From Tilletia caries (Eukaryota; Basidiomycota; Exobasidiomycetes; Tilletiales; Tilletiaceae), in assembly GCA_032718865.1 (NCBI GenBank), contig JALUTQ010000041.1:1426001-1490000 (forward strand): a DNA stretch of 64,000 nucleotides. The letters run 5' to 3'. This document shows positions 9,559 to 19,647 of the stretch, piece after piece (position 1 is the first letter of the stretch; each line of letters starts with the position of its first letter). The translations under genes were made by a program, and so were the position numbers. The notes beneath the pieces are model-generated. The model was not told where the DNA came from. It saw only the letters and a program-made list of their open reading frames with translations, and did no database searches.

Positions 9559-10157
9559 ATGCATCGCCCGTACGCCAGGTTGCGACGCGGGCCCATCATC
9601 ACCACATCCCCTCCTCTCGCCCTTCTCCCTTCCCTTAGTGTCATGACACAGGTGAGATACAGCACTGGTACATCTCTGGTTCTGGATGAAGTTGACATTG
9701 ACATGATCCTTTCTTCTACCAAGGTAGCCTGTCCACAAGTGTGAGTTCGACTCGATCCTGGAGATGATGGTCTTGTATTCACTGACACCTCCCTCTCTAT
9801 CTTTCTACTGTCTCTTCTATCTTTCTCACACACACATTCAGCCCGATTCTCAGCCCTGGTGGAGCCCCCCCGGTCAGGCCGCATATCCCTCTTCATCGAG
9901 GTCGATCCCAGCACGGATTGCCTACATCAAGGTCGGGCACCCCTGCTGCAACAATCAGCATTTTCAGGGCACTTTTACGAGTGTCTGCGCTCCACATGGA
10001 GTGTCCGGCAGCTGTACACATGTATATATGTCTGCCTCTCTCTTTCTCACAAAAGACGTTTCAGTTTCCCGTCTGCATCATGTTGCTACAGTGTGACCGC
10101 CGAAAGAAGGACATTCATGGCATAGGGAAGGAGATCCATGAAGAGTATCACCGCTGA
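9559..10157 (+). CDS. Possible small spliced gene, or a spliced noncoding transcript
   Basis: A TATA-like box, a CT-rich leader and several good splice signals line up here: intron 9458-9543 in the leader, then GTGAGA at 9652 to an AG at 9723, and GTGAGT at 9741 to a CT-tract plus CAG at 9841. Joining 9559-9651, 9724-9740 and 9842-10157 gives one open frame of 141 codons ending TGA at 10157. The predicted protein has no signal peptide, no domain and odd composition, so the coding model may be accidental. It could equally be an untranslated transcript. Confidence 0.22.
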
Positions 10158-10949
10158 GAGGTAGCTCGCAGTCATCAAGTTCTTGTTTCTGTCAAGGTAT
10201 GTCTCCAAGAGAGAATCGATCCATATTTTGAGATTTGAGAACGCATATCGTGGGATTTGACACATTGAACATCAAACAAACCGACTTTCTCTGTCTTCGT
10301 TGACGCTGACCAAGTTCTGAACTCCTGCAAGTTTGATGGTGAACTAGAGATCACATCGTTGAACATTGGTATGACCGCTATCCTCTGTTGGTAGGGAGGG
10401 CCCGCTTCCACTTGTTCATGAGCGCGATACTGACGGATTTGCATTTGAACGGCTTCTTACCCAACTCACTTATCTTTGTAGGCCCCGCCATGAGGAAATG
10501 AGTTCCTCGAGCTGATCGCTTCCTTGTCCTCCTCCTCCTCCTCCTCCTCCTCCTCTGCAGATTCTTTTGACTCTTGGCGTTTTTCCTCCCCTCTTTCCTC
10601 CCTCCTCCCGCGATCTCCACCTCCGCTCCCAGGGACACGCAACAAGTCCGCATGCGGAGACGACCGACGGCGGCGCTGGCGGCGCTGTCACGCTATTAGC
10701 ATTCGTCATTCTGCTAGAAAAGCGGGGCCTTGCTCTCTGTCCAAGGCGGGGCCACATACTCGCAGCTGAACAAAGAGGCTCGCTTCGAGCATCGTTGCGG
10801 CCTGCCTCTCAGCAACCGCGGCGGGACATACGTCTCGGGTATCATCCAACCGCTCATCACACTAAGTCATACATGCACACATCCTACCGCCTTGTTCGCT
10901 CAGTTCCGGTTCTCAGTGAGTATAACGTGATAACGTCCTGTGCACAGCG
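10158..10949. other. Intergenic, with a TCC repeat
   Basis: No gene is supported. A short run of TCC triplets lies at about 10529-10556, followed directly by TGCAG. The frames that cross it encode only Ser, Arg or Glu runs. Confidence 0.4.
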
Positions 10950-11371
10950 TGTGCAGTGAGGGTTGGGTTAGAGCACTTGGTGCTCGCACGTCGGTGCAAG
11001 TCCGACCCGGAGCGTACCCGACTGCGATAGCCCGCCGGGCGCGGACTGCCACGACGTGAACCCCCCTCAGCTGCACACGGTGGGCGAGAGCAGTGGCCGG
11101 TCGCACCGATGATGTGGATGGAGGTCTGTATTGCGAACTGCGATCTGGGATCTCAGCGGAGCGATGGATGAGTGGTGACTGGTGGGTGATGGGTGCCTGC
11201 CCGACGTGGAATGAAGTGAGATGGTGATGAGATCTGGTGATGAAGTGCCCTGGCGCAGGGGCGGATGGCGCCCGGCAAGATGGAAATGAGATGTCCTGCT
11301 CGCGTGCATGCCGGCTGCCGTGCACGAAGGGGAAATGAGACGGCCGAACGGCGCCAAGCACTCGATGGCCG

Positions 11372-12898
11372 TCAACCGTAGAACAAATCGGTAGGGTCCA
11401 AGTCGCCAAACGTTGATGCCTGCCGCGCATAAATGTCGCGGAGGTACAGAAGGTACGCCTCCGATTGCCAGCCCCCGCGAGTCCGAATCTCATCGAGCTG
11501 CCGACCAGCCGTAAAGAAAAGGGTCGCTCCTCCGATACGGAAGCAGTGGCCGGTGATCGGCTCGCGTTGAGCTGCTGCGAGCCACTCGTTGACCGTGCGA
11601 ACGAGAAAGCTGTCGGTGAGCTCCTGTCGAGAGCCAGATGTGCCGATGTATGAGAACGCGCCTATCGTACTGGCGTCCTCGCCCTGACGTGGTGCGTTGA
11701 GAGCTTGGTGTCTGTGAACTGCCGCTACTGGGCATAATGATGGCATGTGACGCTGCTCGGGTGCGATGCGGTCAAATCCAGCGGTCCCGCGCACCTTCTC
11801 CGTGGGTAGCGCCAAGATGACGGACGCAGGTCCTCCGACCTTGAAGGGAGGTTGATGAACAAGATGAGCCCACAGGGCACGATCGCTGGGCGGGTTGGAA
11901 GCACTGCGGACGGATACTTCGCCCGGTCGGCTCATAAAGAAAAAAGCAAACAGAGCTGCTGCCGAAATGGCCGCGTGGGCATGATTGCCGGGGCGCACTG
12001 GGTCGGAAATGGCGACGATATCGTTAAGGCGAACAGGGCGTCGTTTATCGAGGGGCGGGAGGCATTCAATTTTTGCCGCCTTCTTAAAGGCCCGAGTCTC
12101 CGCCCGGTCGAAGGCCCACGGCATGCGTTGCGTCCGGTGCCAGAACGCAAGCGCGTACGTCCGCTGCTCGAGTGTGGAGGCGCGCAACGTTGTCATGTCC
12201 TTGCGGAGGTACATGAGAAGGATGTTCGGTGCGATTGGGAAGCGAAAGGGAATGGGAAGGCCGAGATCATCGCACCAGACCAAATACGCAATGATATGGC
12301 CCGCATATTTTGATCGCGTGTCGGAAGTGACGGACGTCCACAGCAACTGCGAGGCGGCCCGCGCCAGGCTGAGCTCCGCCGAACCGTGAGCCGCCTCAAG
12401 TAGATGCCGCGCCGGAGTCAGGAGAAGGGCGACTTTCTCCTTCGGTGCGATATCGCGCGCTGCGTCTGGGGTCATGGTGCAGGTGGGAACATTTTCGGGG
12501 CCCAACGTGGCCCATGTCATTGTTGCTGAGACCGGTTTGGCCGGGACCACGCGCGCCAGGGAAAGAGGACCGTCCGAGGTGGCCGGCACGACAGAGAGGG
12601 CAGGAGCGGACCGGCGCGCACTGCTCGAGAGGGACGACGCAGAAGAAGCAGGAGAAGGGGAAAGAGCGGCGGATAAGGAGAGATGGGGCCGGCCCGCGGC
12701 AGCAAGAGTCTGTGAAGGAGCGCTGGAGGAAGGGATGGGATACGATGTTGATGAACTTGCGCGCAGACGTTGGTCACGGCGAGTGGCGCCTGTGGGTGCG
12801 CGGGGAAGATGGGAAGACGGGGTGGGGTTGATGTCGTTCGGCTGCAAGGCCGTCTCTCGTCGCGAACGACGCCGACGAGAGACCTGCGACTGACTCAT
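11372..12898 (-). CDS. Tyrosine recombinase of YR retrotransposon copy 1
   Basis: This enzyme would integrate the circular DNA form of the element by phage-integrase-type strand exchange. The start ATG at 12898 overlaps the stop of the RT gene (ATGA). A basic, Ser/Pro-rich N-terminal region of about 180 residues comes first. Next is the core-binding helical part (DTRSKYAGHIIAYLVW) and then the catalytic domain: Arg in FMSRPGEVSV, the H-x-x-R box GHCFRIGGAT, the Trp in GGWQSEAY and the nucleophile Tyr in LLYLRDIY. The frame is intact to the TGA at 11372, about 508 residues. This is the best preserved gene of the element. Confidence 0.85.
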   Translation of the reverse strand: MSQSQVSRRRRSRRETALQPNDINPTPSSHLPRAPTGATRRDQRLRASSSTSYPIPSSSAPSQTLAAAGRPHLSLSAALSPSPASSASSLSSSARRSAPALSVVPATSDGPLSLARVVPAKPVSATMTWATLGPENVPTCTMTPDAARDIAPKEKVALLLTPARHLLEAAHGSAELSLARAASQLLWTSVTSDTRSKYAGHIIAYLVWCDDLGLPIPFRFPIAPNILLMYLRKDMTTLRASTLEQRTYALAFWHRTQRMPWAFDRAETRAFKKAAKIECLPPLDKRRPVRLNDIVAISDPVRPGNHAHAAISAAALFAFFFMSRPGEVSVRSASNPPSDRALWAHLVHQPPFKVGGPASVILALPTEKVRGTAGFDRIAPEQRHMPSLCPVAAVHRHQALNAPRQGEDASTIGAFSYIGTSGSRQELTDSFLVRTVNEWLAAAQREPITGHCFRIGGATLFFTAGRQLDEIRTRGGWQSEAYLLYLRDIYARQASTFGDLDPTDLFYG

Positions 12899-14058
12899 TG
12901 AGGAAAGGCGGCGCCCTGGCTCTCTTGCCATGGCGCGGCCCTGTTGAAATCGAGGGGGGCGAACTGAGAGCAGTCGCCTCGAGATGGTGCGTCGGCCGGG
13001 TTGTCTGCCGACGCGATGTACGAGACCGACATGGTGATGGCGTGCTCTGTCGCCATCTCCGCGATTGCCGCCAAGCACCGATTCGTCCAGCGGCTGCGCG
13101 ACCGTCCCTTCCGCACCGCGTATACGACACCGAAGTTGTCCACCGCAAAGCGCACCACACACTCCTTTGCTCCGTAAGCCACGCTTGCCTGCAGAGCCAG
13201 ACTCAAGCCCCATGCCTCCATTACCCCAATGTCAATCCCTTCACCGTCGATTACGTCCGGAAGGGGCCAGAACTGGGCTCGTCCGTCCAGAACCACGGCG
13301 CAGCCGAGGTTGGAAGCGTCCGAGTAGACGATGTGGGCGAACGATGCGCTGGGGATGTGGAAGGTGCGGGCGAGAGAGGGTTGTTGAAGGAAGGACATCC
13401 ATGCCTTAACCTCCACCCGAGCCGCCGTGGGAAGCGCCAAGCTGTGCCATGCGCAGGCCCGAACGAAGCGCGCCCGTAGCGCATAGAGAGCGTTGAGCTG
13501 GGCTCGTCGCTCCACGAATACGGCGCATGTGTGAACCAGAGTGCCAAGGACACTGGAGACTTCGCGATAGGTGACTTGTGTCGGCTGAAGAAAGGCCGTC
13601 AGCTTGCGCAGGTACTTGTCCCGCTTCTCCTCCGTGAGCGCGACCGTGCCGGCGTCGAGATCCCAAACGAAGCCTAACAGCGTGAAGCGTCGTGTCCAAG
13701 TGAACCGCTTTGTCGGGTGCACCTTCCAACCAAAGCGCTCCACCTCCTCGTAGATCGTCGCCTCCGACGGCGGCCCATGCTCCGCATCGTGCAGGATCAT
13801 GTGGTCGTCCGCAAAATGGCGAGCGCGGACGGAAGCGAAGCGATGCTCCAGCCACACGCACGAGACATCGCACAATTGCCCAAAGATTGCCGACATTGTA
13901 GCGATCCCAAACATTCCGACCAACCAGACAAAGCATTCCTGTCCCACCATGAAGACGAACCGCCGTCGCTGGGCTGGCAGGTTTGGCACTTGCTGGTAGG
14001 CGTCGGCCAAGTCGTACCCCATTGCCACCGCTGTCTTCCCGGCTGTGGACAACAGCAC

Positions 14059-14528
14059 CTGCAATGCGAAAAATGTTGATATTCATCGTCAGTCTCGTCA
14101 ACTCTACAGAGCGCGTACGCGCTCACCGTCGGGAACAGGGTTTCCGCTCCCGCCTTCGCCGCCGACTCCTTCTGTGCGATGCCCCTCGCGTAATCACTAG
14201 CCCTATCCCACATCTGTACCCTGTTGTGACCTCCATCATCCGACCGCCGCCCTTGTGAACACTGTCTGAGTTAGGGTGTGACGGTCGCGGCGACGGCATG
14301 AAGCCAGAGTACCGGACCGGTGCACCGTACTGAGCACGGCGACGGCACGAGGCCAGAGTACCGGCTGTGGAGGAGAGAGCACGGCGACGGCGCGAAGGCC
14401 AGAGTACCGGCTATGGGCAAGCGCGGCGACGACACAAGGCCAGAGTACCGGCTGCGGGCTGACGCACGGCGACGGCGCGAGGCCAGAGTACCGGCGGAAA
14501 GGGAGTAAGGGTCAGGGGATGAACTCAC
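14059..14528 (-). other. Intron inside the RT gene of YR retrotransposon copy 1
   Basis: The donor GTGAGT (14523-14528 as ACTCAC on the plus strand) and the acceptor TTGCAG (14059-14061) restore frame exactly, joining LLEEVK to VLLSTAGK. At 470 bp it is far longer than the other introns in the window because it carries a minisatellite. Confidence 0.65.
14283..14505 (+). repeat. Minisatellite of about 45-bp units in the RT intron
   Basis: About five imperfect units share GGCGACGGC, then GGCCAGAGTACCGG, separated by variable 10-15 base spacers. The array occupies half of the intron of the retrotransposon RT gene. Confidence 0.75.
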
Positions 14529-14590
14529 TTTGACTTCCTCGAGAAGAAACCATTCGCACTCCCATGGCTCATCCTTCACCTCCTTGTTGA

Positions 14591-15380
14591 TAAGGTTGTC
14601 CCCGGAGTTGACGCGGAGCTGGGGTTTTGCGGACTCCGCACTCCTCCGACGGAGGGCTCCGCCGGAGGCGGAGCGCGGAGCTCACTTTCGAGAAATTTTT
14701 GATCTTAAAAAAGCACGGAGTCCGCTTGGAGGACTCCGCCGGAATTTGTGCGGAGGCGGAGCCCAATCCTGGGCCTACTTGCCAAAAGTGCGGAGCGCGG
14801 AGTCGTCAAAATTGTGTGAAAATTCCGGCGGAATTTCCGCGGAATTCCGACGGAGCTGTGAGGTCACGTGATAGTCGAAAATTAGGGTCACGTGACCTCA
14901 TTTCGGGTGCGCTCCGCCGGAATTCCGCAAAAATTTCCGCGGAAAGTGCGGAATTCCGAGAAAATAGGCATCCTCGAGACACCCGCAGGGGATAAAACAG
15001 GCATCATCATCCGTTGAGAACTTCAAAATAGCACTGGAGTCAATACCGCAACAATGTCGGATGGTGAATGTATAGCTCTGAGTGTATTAGAGTCATTCTG
15101 AGAGCAACTTATACCACCACTGCGCTGCGACGGAATTCCGCGGAATTCCGAGCTCCGCATACACGGAGCACGGAGGAGCATTATGAAAACGCACAGAAAA
15201 AAACGCGGAGCGCGGAGCTGGGATTTCAACTTTTTGTATAATTCCGTCGGAACGCGGAGCTGGTTTTTTTCCGCTCTGTCTTAGTCTGCGGAGGCGGAGC
15301 TCGCCTCAGAAAGTCAAAATTCCGGCGGAATTTGGAAGTGCGGAGGCGGAGCTCTCCGCGTTACTCCGGGGACAACCTTA
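14591..15380. mobile_element. hAT-like MITE (790 bp) inserted in the RT gene
   Basis: The inverted ends read TAAGGTTGTCCCCGGAG on the left and its complement on the right, with further matching bases (ACGCGGAG). The 8-bp direct repeat CTTGTTGA flanks it (14583-14590 and 15381-15388), as for hAT elements. There is no transposase. The inside is packed with GCGGAG/CTCCGC and GGAATTCCG motifs in both orientations, like the subterminal repeats of hAT elements. Removing it with one repeat copy restores the RT frame. Confidence 0.85.
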
Positions 15381-17595
15381 CTTGTTGATGGAGTCCGGAA
15401 TGCCGCTGAACCCTGGGCCTACCGAGGTGTGTGGTGACCACGTCGCATTGAAGCAAACGCGATTTTTCTCCGGCTTGGTGGTGGTCGCCGGAGTGTGAAC
15501 GATCGTCAGTGGAATTGAGACAAACGGGCCCACCGTCGCCTCAATGTCCGCTCGGATGAAAGGACCATGCGCCCATCCTTCTTCGAGGGCCTTGTCCTTC
15601 CACTGTCGAACAATATCGACCTGCTCGTCCTTGAAATGGTTCGACGCCAGGAAAGTGCGCGATGGCATGGTGATTGACCCCACCGAGAATCCGCCCCTAA
15701 CACCGTCAACCACATGTCGTAATCGATCCTGATGAGAGCTGGGTATGATCCTCAGCGCCTCCTCAAACGCGCCGGGGATCAAGGGCGAGCACCGAGCCTG
15801 AATGACCGACTGGTATTCACTTGCGGCTGGGGCAAGTGACAGCCGCGTGACCGTCAACTCCGCACCTGGAGCAGTAGTGACCGAAGCTGCACCGGTCCCC
15901 GATCGGCAGGCACTCCTTTCCACAATTGAATCGATTGCAGAAGGTGACCGACTTTCCTCTCCACCGCCAACCCATCCTCCCGAGGTTTTCAAGCTCTTGA
16001 GAGTGCGGCTGGCGACAGAATCTCCACTCGTGGTCTGCCATCTGGAGGCACGCGGCACAGAAGGACAGGGGCTGACGATCGTAGCGAGGTCCCTTGGGGA
16101 TGCTTGCGCCTCCTTCTCGAGAGCTGAAAGAGGGAGGCGCCCATCGAAAGGGATGCTGAGACTGGTGATCCCACTCACGTTCCCGACGCTTACTGGCCAG
16201 CTGAGAAGGTCCGTCCGCGACCGGTGGACCTTGAACTTGGCGGCGGGGGGCGGTCGACTGATTGGCCGCGTGGACTGGTGCTGCATTGTCGGTTTTGGGC
16301 GTGTTGTAGAGACCCTGCTGGTGGAGGTCTTCCATGGTGGCCCCAATGCGACCAATTTCGTCTCCTTCCGCGCGAAGAAGCGCAGACACCCAGGTCTTGC
16401 CGGCATCCGTGAAATCGTCCACGTGGCCTGGAGGCTTTCCACACTGGCGCTCCGCCTTCCGAACAAGTGTCTCATTGATCTTGCCGATGTCGAAAGACAT
16501 TCCCACACCGGGCTCTCGCTTGGCCCACATCGCATCCAACGCCTGTTTGATGTATCGACGCCAGACCGGCCAGTGCGTGTCGGTGATTCGAGTCATCAGG
16601 CCAAGGTGCATGTCCACGAGTAGGACAGCGTGATTCTTGTCGTTGTCGTTGGTCGGTGGGCCGACGGCGCGGCAAATGCTGGCCAGAACCTGAAGAGCTT
16701 GGTGCGTCGGACCCCGCGGCAAGAAGCTGTCCTTCCGATACGCCTCGTTGACCCGCTCCTGCTGCTTGTTGTTCAAGGGAAACGTGAGAGGTTTGCGGGT
16801 CTCTCCGTCCTCTGCGCCCACCAGAGCCTCGACGGTCAGCCAAATGAGCGGGGGCCGCATGCCCCGCTTGACGAGCTCGATCATGTCGGCCGGAACCGTG
16901 TACGACGCCCCCGGCCACGGCTCGACGATCGCATCCGCATGCTGGGGGTCGACTTCCCAAGACGGAAGTCCAACCTTGTCTTTGTCCTTGTCTCCGTCCC
17001 TGCCTCCCCGAAGATCCTCAATCAGGCCCTTCGTAGCCTCTTTGGCCGCAGTTGCTGCTGCAATCGCGGCTGCAGTCGCAATGGCTTCTATGTCTACGGC
17101 AGTGTTGAACATACTATTGGAGTATGGAGTATTCCTATATACTATAGTATATATACTATTTGCAAAAACATACTATATACTATCGGGTCCCGGGAGATTT
17201 TTTTGGAAAACATACTATATACTATTTCAAAATCTGGCGGAGGTTATAGTATACTATAGTTACAATTTTGGTCCGAGACCCCGAGCACGTCGTCTCAAAG
17301 TACTATAGTATATCTATAGTATACTATACCCCCTGCAAATTGTACTATACTCCTACGATAGTACAAATTAGTACTATAGTATACATATACTCATCAGTAT
17401 GCTATACTACCTGCCAATTATACTATACTTCTACGATAGTACATGGTAGGACTATAGTATGCATATACTATTACTATAGTACTACTATAGTATATTATTT
17501 TTGCCTGGATTGCGTTTGAGAAGGAAGTATTTAAGTATTACAATACTACTCTAGTATGATGGAAAATTTGCGCATACTATAGTAGTATTATCATA

Positions 17596-19204
17596 CAGTG
17601 GCGAGCAGAAATGGCCGCATGTTCTTCCAGTACACACATCTCAGTCAATTGCACCTCATTTTCCCTATACTACCACGTTGTGACTTTTTTGTGACCAAAG
17701 CACCAGATCGTAGCTTCTAGAAACTGCAACGCGCGCACAGGTCGCTGGACTACGTCCGCGACGCCAGCCCCTTTAACCTGAGAGCCCTGTGGCCATTTTT
17801 GCACCTCCCCCCCTCACCATCCATCCCAGCTTCACCATACCATATAGTAAGTGCCGCAAACTGCATGTAAGAGGGCTATTGGGACTGACAGATGCTTTTT
17901 CGCCTGCAGAACGGCAATACAATCAATGAAATCTTTAACCCCTGCAAAGAAAGCTCATATTGCGGCTGAGCTGCGGAAGGGCAAGTCGAGCCGGGCCGTG
18001 GCACGTCAATGTGGGGTCAGCAAGACGACTGTGAACTCCCTGAGATCACAGCATAAAGATATACCGCATGCAAAGCCGAAAGGCAGGCCGCCAAAAACTC
18101 GACAATCGGGACAAATCCGCTCTCAAGCGTGCGATAAAGACGGGAAAAGCAAACAATGCTCGGCAGGCTCTAAAAAGAGCTGCAGGCAGCGAAGGGCCTC
18201 AAAGTCTCTGTCTGGACGGCACGGCGGGCGCTGCGCTCTGTGGGAATGCACCCTGTCGTCAAGAAAAGAGACCCTTGATGACCCGGCGGTACAAACAAAA
18301 TCGGCTCCGCTTTGCCCTCAAGCACGTTGAGTGGACCCCGGAAGACTGGGCACGCGTCATATGGACGGACGAGACTAAGATCAACCGCATCTCTAGTGAT
18401 GGGCGAGAGGTGGTCTGGGTCGAGAACGGGTCGGGCCTCAGCGAACGGACGATTACCCCCACCGTCAAGTTTGGGGGGGGGCGGCAACATCATGGTGTGG
18501 GGCTGCATGACATGGTCTGGCCCGGGCAAAATAGAGCTCGTTCAAGGCCGCATGAACGCTCAGCAATACACCGAGATCCTTACGAAAAACCTCGTTCCCG
18601 TTATCGATGCGATGTCACTGCTCCCAGACTCTCCGGCGCGCGACAAGATCATCCTGCAGCAGGATAACGATCCGAAACACACCGCAAAATTGGCAAAAGC
18701 ATGGTTCAAGGCCCACAATATCACCCCCTCGAGTGGCCTGCAAACAGTCCGGACCTTAATCCGATCGAACACCTATGGAACACCCTCAAGCGACGCCTTC
18801 ACACCTATTCGACCCAACCCAAGGGCGCCCAAGAGCTGTGGGAGAGGGTTCAGGTAGAATGGGAACGACTTCCGACTGATACGTGCAAGGGGCTGATCGA
18901 GAGCATGCCTAGGAGGTGTGCAGCGGTCATTAGGGCCAAAGGCGGCAACACAAAGTATTAGGTTTGTTGGTGTTTCTCTCTGGCTGTGGGTCTTGGTGCA
19001 AAATGGCCGAATGAACAAACAAAACCTTTTCTACTTTTTCTACGTCCTCGGTCGAATTCAACAGCTGGAAATGCCAGCATAGAACCTTGATACGTTGCTT
19101 TCCTCGGCCCCAATAGTTGGCTATGGGTTTGTTATTTTGGAGTGGTCTTTCTCGTGGTGTTTATGGTTTACTTAAGAACATGCGGCCATTTCTGCTCGCC
19201 ACTG
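17596..19204 (+). mobile_element. Tc1/mariner element
   Basis: Both ends carry the inverted repeat CAGTGGCGAGCAGAAATGG, continuing to about 31 bp. A TA dinucleotide flanks each side (17594-17595 and 19205-19206). The 1609-bp length and single transposase frame are typical of the Tc1 group. Confidence 0.92.
17936..18961 (+). pseudogene. Tc1 transposase, frameshifted
   Basis: The N-terminal helix-turn-helix (SSRAVARQCGVSKTTVNSLR, GRPPKT) lies in one frame. The catalytic DDE domain is spread over others: WTDETKI with the first Asp, DNDPKHTA with the second, and DLNPIEHLWNTLKRR with the Glu 34 residues on. The protein ends GGNTKY at 18961. At least four frame changes are needed, near 18090, 18200-18260, 18473-18481 (a run of nine G) and about 18720. 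The copy is probably dead, though the G run could be a base-calling error. Confidence 0.85.
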
Positions 19205-19647
19205 TAATACTATAGTACTACCCCTTTTTGGCCTTGGAGTATAGTAGTATTATAGGAAATACTACCATACTATCCTATCCTATATACTACCTTCGCCCTC
19301 CGGACGACCAAAGGTAGTATGGAGTATACTACCCGAGCCCCTGAAAACAGTATACTATAGTATGTTGTTCAACACTGGTCCACGGCCGCGGCAGGCGCAG
19401 CCGCACCAGCCGCAGGCTGGAGCTGTGGTTCGGCCATGATATCTGTCTGTGAGGAGGTTAGTGAACGGGTTCTTTGAAGTGTTTCTGAAGCAGCGCGAGC
19501 GAGGCAAGTCGAGCGAAGTGATGGTTCTCGACGCGACCGCGCGCATCTTCGTCTCATAATAAAATTTTCTTCGCTCTCCTTGCTTCCTCCACTTTCTCTC
19601 AAGGCTCAGCGTTCCGCTTGCGTGCGCAGAACTAACAATTCCTCAAC

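Larger units (their letters stand above)
12895..15880 (-). pseudogene. Reverse transcriptase/RNase H of YR retrotransposon copy 1, split by a MITE
   Basis: Reading on the minus strand, the N-terminal RT part starts in a frame overlapping the end of gag (about 15880) and runs to 15381 (KPEKNRVCFNATWSPH...IPDSINK), where the MITE supplies a stop. It resumes at 14582 in phase as KDEPWECEWFLLEE. After that comes an intron (14059-14528, GTGAGT to TTGCAG). The next exon has DLADAYQQVPN with the catalytic Asp, then the FADD box and thumb, and an RNase H domain with YSDAS, MEAWGLSLALQ, DNFG and NPADAPSRG. It ends with the TGA at 12895-12897. Apart from the MITE the gene reads well, so inactivation is by insertion. 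Confidence 0.8.
17100..19377. mobile_element. AT-rich hAT-like element in gag, itself carrying a Tc1 element
   Basis: The ends are CAGTGTTGAACATAC on the left and, inverted on the right, CAGTGTTGAACAACATAC. The flanks are an 8-bp target duplication with one mismatch: GTCTACGG (17092-17099) and GTCCACGG (19378-19385). CAG-type ends with an 8-bp duplication fit hAT. Without the Tc1 element it is about 670 bp and consists almost wholly of palindromic TACTATAGTA-type motifs. It has no coding capacity. Confidence 0.8.
15817..19437 (-). pseudogene. gag of YR retrotransposon copy 1, split by the AT-rich element
   Basis: The true start is the ATG at 19437. Twenty codons run to 19378, where the 2.3-kb AT-rich element begins. 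The frame resumes exactly at 17091 after the duplicated 8-bp target and continues to the TGA at 15817. The protein has an Ala-rich start, a helical middle and a C-terminal Cys/His cluster (CNRFNCGKECLP, then CSFGHYCSRCGVDGHAAVTC). The ATG seen at 17112 belongs to the inserted element and is not the natural start. The gag stop and the RT frame overlap here, so RT is probably reached by frameshifting. Confidence 0.75.
10950..19640 (-). mobile_element. Tyrosine-recombinase retrotransposon (Ngaro/PAT-like), copy 1, with three nested insertions
   Basis: Gene order on the minus strand is gag (start 19437), RT with RNase H, then a tyrosine recombinase (stop 11372). No integrase, protease or methyltransferase is seen, which places it nearer Ngaro than DIRS. 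Outer limits are approximate: no inverted or split direct repeats could be paired by eye, so the ends at about 10950 and 19640 only bracket it. Taking out the MITE (14591-15380), the AT-rich element (17100-19377, which holds a Tc1 element) and their target duplications leaves about 5.5 kb, similar to copy 2 at 49.5-54.7 kb. Confidence 0.75.

Noticed and set aside
10966..11025. A tRNA gene
   Set aside because: D-like and T-like arms are present but no anticodon arm or acceptor stem.
12474..12893. Plus-strand frames over the recombinase gene
   Set aside because: Shadows of the YR coding sequence; composition is Arg/Glu-rich without any motif.
11372..13213. A 613-codon recombinase start at 13213
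   Set aside because: The first 105 codons run antisense-like through RNase H coding sequence in another frame; the ATG at 12898 fits the stop/start overlap.
14283..14505. CRISPR-like array of repeats and spacers
   Set aside because: The units are imperfect, the spacers are related and short, and the context is a eukaryotic retrotransposon intron; it is a minisatellite.
17101..17112. ATG at 17112 as the start of gag
   Set aside because: The codons before 17091 belong to the inserted AT-rich element and its target repeat; the natural start is at 19437.
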